DNA of 33,249 nt from Clostridiales bacterium (GTDB lineage: Bacteria > Bacillota > Clostridia > Lachnospirales > UBA12420): positions 1 to 33,249 of the forward strand of contig DMOI01000062.1 in NCBI GenBank assembly GCA_003452395.1, read 5' to 3'. How positions within the stretch are numbered: position 1 is the first letter of the stretch; the number at the start of each line of letters is the position of its first letter. The notes below the pieces were generated by a model. The model ran no database searches and had not been told where the DNA came from. It saw nothing but the letters and a program-made list of their open reading frames with translations. A program made the position numbers and the translations under genes. Below, piece by piece: positions 31,227-33,249 of the stretch.

Positions 31227-32498
31227 TTGAAAACTGCTATACTAGAAGCAATTAATTTGCTTCATAAAAATATTAATTATGTAAATTTAATGTTGTTTGC
31301 ACGTACTAAGGATACTTATTTTACACGTAATATTGGAAAACTTGATTTTAAAAAACTAATTATGTTTATGTTGAACATGGTAACAAAAAGTATACAAGTA
31401 GAACTTGATGATTTCTTTGAACTACTTGGAGGAGGTGTTGAAACTATTACTAAACAGGCATTTTCAGGGGCGAGAAAAAAGATTAAGCCCGAAACATTTA
31501 TAATACTTGCAAATGATATAACAAATCTGTTTTATCAAAAACTAACAGCGTTTAAAACCTATAAAGGCTACCGATTGTCAGCGATTGATGGTTCTAAGAC
31601 AGAAGTCAACAACTCTTCAATATTACAGAAGATATTTGGTGTTACTAAAAATAAAACAACTGAGTATGCAAGAGGACTAGCTACTGCGTTATATGATATA
31701 GAAAACGATTATATAATAACTAGTATCTTGACGCCTATCACTACTAGCGAAAGAGATGCTGCAGTAACATTGATGGAACGATTGAATGAATTAGGTCCAA
31801 AGAAAGATTTAATCTTATTTGATAGAGGATATCCTTCGAAAGACATTATAGTATTCATGGAAAAAAGTAATATAAAATTTTTAATGCGTGTATCGAGCAG
31901 CTTTATAAAAGAAGTGAACGAAGCAAAAGAGCCTGATCAATTAATAACAGTAACCATTAATAAAGAGAAATACACGCTACGAGTTGTAAGATTTATATTA
32001 CCATCTGGAGTAGAGGAAATTCTTGTGACAAATTTAATTGACACAGAAGAATTTAGTACAGAAGAACTGCAAAAACTCTACTTTAAAAGATGGGGAATAG
32101 AGACCAAGTACAACGAGTTAAAAAACAAATTACAACTTCAAAACTTTAGTGGAAACAGTCAACTTGCAGTAGAACAAGACTTCTACGCAACAATCTTGAT
32201 ATGTAATCTACTAGCATTAAGTAAAGCTGAAGCTAACAAAATAATAGCAGAAACAAATCAAGAAAAAGTTTTAAAATTTGAATATAAAGTAAATGTAAAT
32301 ATATTAATAAGTAAACTTAAAAATAAGTTAATATTAGCAATATTAGAACCGAATGAGGAAAAACGAAACCAAAAGATAATGGAAATAGTCGATAAATCCT
32401 CGCGTTATTTGGTTCCAGTAAAACTGGGTAAGTCATTTAAAAGGGATAAGGGTCTTAAAGCAAACAAGTTCCAGCTGGTTCAAAAGCGAGTACTGTAA
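31227..32498 (+). CDS. IS4-family DDE transposase
   Basis: The TTG start at 31227 lies six bases after AAAGGTGG. The 423-residue product has the DDE triad of IS4 transposases: first Asp in SAIDGSKTEV (about 118), second Asp in LILFDRGYPSK (about 198), and the YREK-type signature YFKRWGIETKYNELK (about 288-302) with the catalytic Glu. The N-terminal third is helical and likely binds the ends. The frame is intact and full length, so the element may still be active. It reads in the same direction as the surrounding genes. Confidence 0.93.
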   Translation: MKTAILEAINLLHKNINYVNLMLFARTKDTYFTRNIGKLDFKKLIMFMLNMVTKSIQVELDDFFELLGGGVETITKQAFSGARKKIKPETFIILANDITNLFYQKLTAFKTYKGYRLSAIDGSKTEVNNSSILQKIFGVTKNKTTEYARGLATALYDIENDYIITSILTPITTSERDAAVTLMERLNELGPKKDLILFDRGYPSKDIIVFMEKSNIKFLMRVSSSFIKEVNEAKEPDQLITVTINKEKYTLRVVRFILPSGVEEILVTNLIDTEEFSTEELQKLYFKRWGIETKYNELKNKLQLQNFSGNSQLAVEQDFYATILICNLLALSKAEANKIIAETNQEKVLKFEYKVNVNILISKLKNKLILAILEPNEEKRNQKIMEIVDKSSRYLVPVKLGKSFKRDKGLKANKFQLVQKRVL

Positions 32499-32624
32499 TA
32501 ATTTGGGAGCTTAGCTTGACAGCATTGGGCACTAGCAGAGCGTATGTCCGCCCGAGTATGAGGCAGAGACTTGAAATTACTGAGTATCAAAGTACTTAAA
32601 ACATAACACAGGGGGAAAATACAG

Positions 32625-32878
32625 ATGAACAGAGCACAAAAAAGGGAATTATTAAAAGATGAATCACTAGTTAAAGGATTGGTAAAAGTAATAAACAACT
32701 GTTTTCCAGAACTAAAGCAAATGCTGAAAAAAGCCGAAAGTGGTAGGGACGTAAGATATACAACGTACGGAGCGATGATATCTTGTTAGTAAGGATATTT
32801 GCCTACATAATGGGTCTAGAAAGCATGAATCAAATAACGGACAAATTCAACAAAGAATCATACAACTTAAGAAACTAA
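32625..32878 (+). pseudogene. Frameshifted N-terminal remnant of a second transposase
   Basis: After GGGGGAAA and an ATG, the frame reads MNRAQKRELLKDESLVKGL...RYTTYGAMISC and stops. Shifting by one base near 32773 continues as DDILLVRIFAYIMGLESMNQ and ITDKFNKESYNLRN before another stop. The two pieces join into the N-terminal part of a transposase type I recall only loosely ('RYTYG...LLVRIFAYIMGLESMNQ'); the catalytic part is missing. The remnant lies between the insertion sequence and the rRNA-type promoters and is clearly decayed. Confidence 0.6.
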
Positions 32879-32888
32879 AATATACCTA

Positions 32889-32918
32889 TTGACAAAGAGG
32901 GTATAGAGCTGATATAAT
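32889..32918 (+). promoter_or_regulatory. rRNA-type promoter P1
   Basis: TTGACA at 32889-32894 and TATAAT at 32913-32918, 18-base spacer, followed by AGTCGCT. It is part of a duplicated block. Confidence 0.8.
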
Positions 32919-33016
32919 AGCAAAGTCGCTCGGTTGAGGAAGCCGTTTAAAATGAAGCCAATATAGAAGTAAACATTATATGTGGCGAGGCAAATTAAAA
33001 AACCAAAATATACCTA

Positions 33017-33045
33017 TTGACAAAAGGGTATAGAGCTGATATAAT
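33017..33045 (+). promoter_or_regulatory. rRNA-type promoter P2
   Basis: TTGACA at 33017-33022 and TATAAT at 33040-33045, 17-base spacer. It is nearly identical to P1 from about 12 bases before the -35 element to the AGTCGCT motif after the -10 element. Confidence 0.85.
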
Positions 33046-33137
33046 AGGTAAGTCGCTTGAAACGGAAGTCAAGATATCGAAAGATACAGAGCAATTTTGA
33101 CATAAAAAAATAAAAAAATAAAAAGTCGAAAAAGTAC

Positions 33138-33167
33138 TTGACAAAGGGTAGAGAGATGTAGTATAAT
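33138..33167 (+). promoter_or_regulatory. rRNA-type promoter P3
   Basis: TTGACA at 33138-33143 and TATAAT at 33162-33167, 18-base spacer containing GGGTAGAGAG, similar in the spacer to P1 and P2. Three perfect -35/-10 pairs within 280 bases are typical of ribosomal RNA operons. Confidence 0.85.
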
Positions 33168-33170
33168 AAC

Positions 33171-33217
33171 TTTTGTCGCCACTACTTTTTAGGAATAAAA
33201 AGTAAGCAGTGACAAAA
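33171..33217 (+). other. Leader-like hairpin after P3
   Basis: TTTTGTC...ACTTTTT pairs with AAAAAGT...GACAAAA around a short loop with an internal mismatch region. Its position right after tandem strong promoters suits a stable-RNA leader with an RNase III-type processing stem. No rRNA sequence is reached before the window ends. Confidence 0.5.
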
Positions 33218-33249
33218 AATGTAAGTACCATGATAATTGAATAAAGTAG

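Larger units (their letters stand above)
31006..32553 (+). mobile_element. IS4-family insertion sequence, about 1.55 kb
   Basis: The ends share GGGCGG, CTAG and CAATGCTGTCAA in inverted orientation: 31006-31032 on the left and 32516-32553 (reverse complement) on the right. The right end has an extra 12-15 bases between the outer and middle blocks. The best-conserved part is the 12-base TTGACAGCATTG/CAATGCTGTCAA pair at 32516-32527 and 31021-31032. A complete transposase gene lies between. I cannot identify a target-site duplication, so the exact borders are uncertain. Confidence 0.65.
32877..33058 (+). repeat. Duplicated promoter block
   Basis: About 53 bases at 32877-32930 recur with a few differences at 33005-33058; the spacing between copies is 128 bases. 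The differences include one base deleted from the spacer. Confidence 0.85.

Overview
The window is low-GC DNA with strong AGGAGG-type ribosome-binding sites, TTGACA/TATAAT promoters and many short intrinsic terminators. It encodes a T-box-controlled proline-tRNA ligase, the competence adaptor MecA, sigma-H, S-layer-homology (SLH) proteins, a LytTR response regulator, and CvpA and YflT-like proteins. Together these point to a chromosomal segment of a Gram-positive anaerobe of the Bacillota, class Clostridia. A Lachnospirales-like lineage is my guess and is not shown by the sequence.

Layout. Positions 1-2938 hold the end of a large Ala/Lys-rich coiled-coil protein and two unrecognised genes, each with a clear promoter. 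Positions 2939-4965 are a T-box riboswitch and proS. A convergent YflT-like gene follows (4991-5497, minus). At 5673-7604 there is a lone VirD4/TraG-type coupling protein whose P-loop is degenerate. Positions 7800-15188 form a cell-envelope block: an SLH protein, a membrane-anchored beta-propeller-like protein, a CvpA-like membrane protein, a LytTR response regulator without a kinase, and a 980-residue SLH protein. mecA lies on the minus strand at 15241-15867.

Positions 16196-28263 carry the main system: a 13-gene type IV pilus cluster on one strand. Its order is pilB, pilC, three near-paralogous pilins, three further pilin-like genes, pilM, pilN, pilO, a PilX-like protein with a large repeat-rich ectodomain, and an SLH protein just before a strong terminator. 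Three features stand out: PilO is fused to a degenerate M23/LytM domain, one pseudopilin has no leader peptide but keeps the E5 position, and the SLH protein could tie the machine to the cell wall or S-layer. No pilT, prepilin peptidase or secretin gene is in the window.

Downstream are sigH, a 21-base copy of a tRNA 5' end that supplies the sigH stop codon, the complete tRNA-Thr(GGT), and a cluster of four DnaA-box-like sites (29141-29253). A DUF2207-like membrane protein follows, then a roughly 1.55-kb IS4-family insertion sequence and a frameshifted, truncated transposase remnant. The window ends with three tandem strong promoters and a leader-like hairpin that resemble the start of a ribosomal RNA operon, which would begin just outside.
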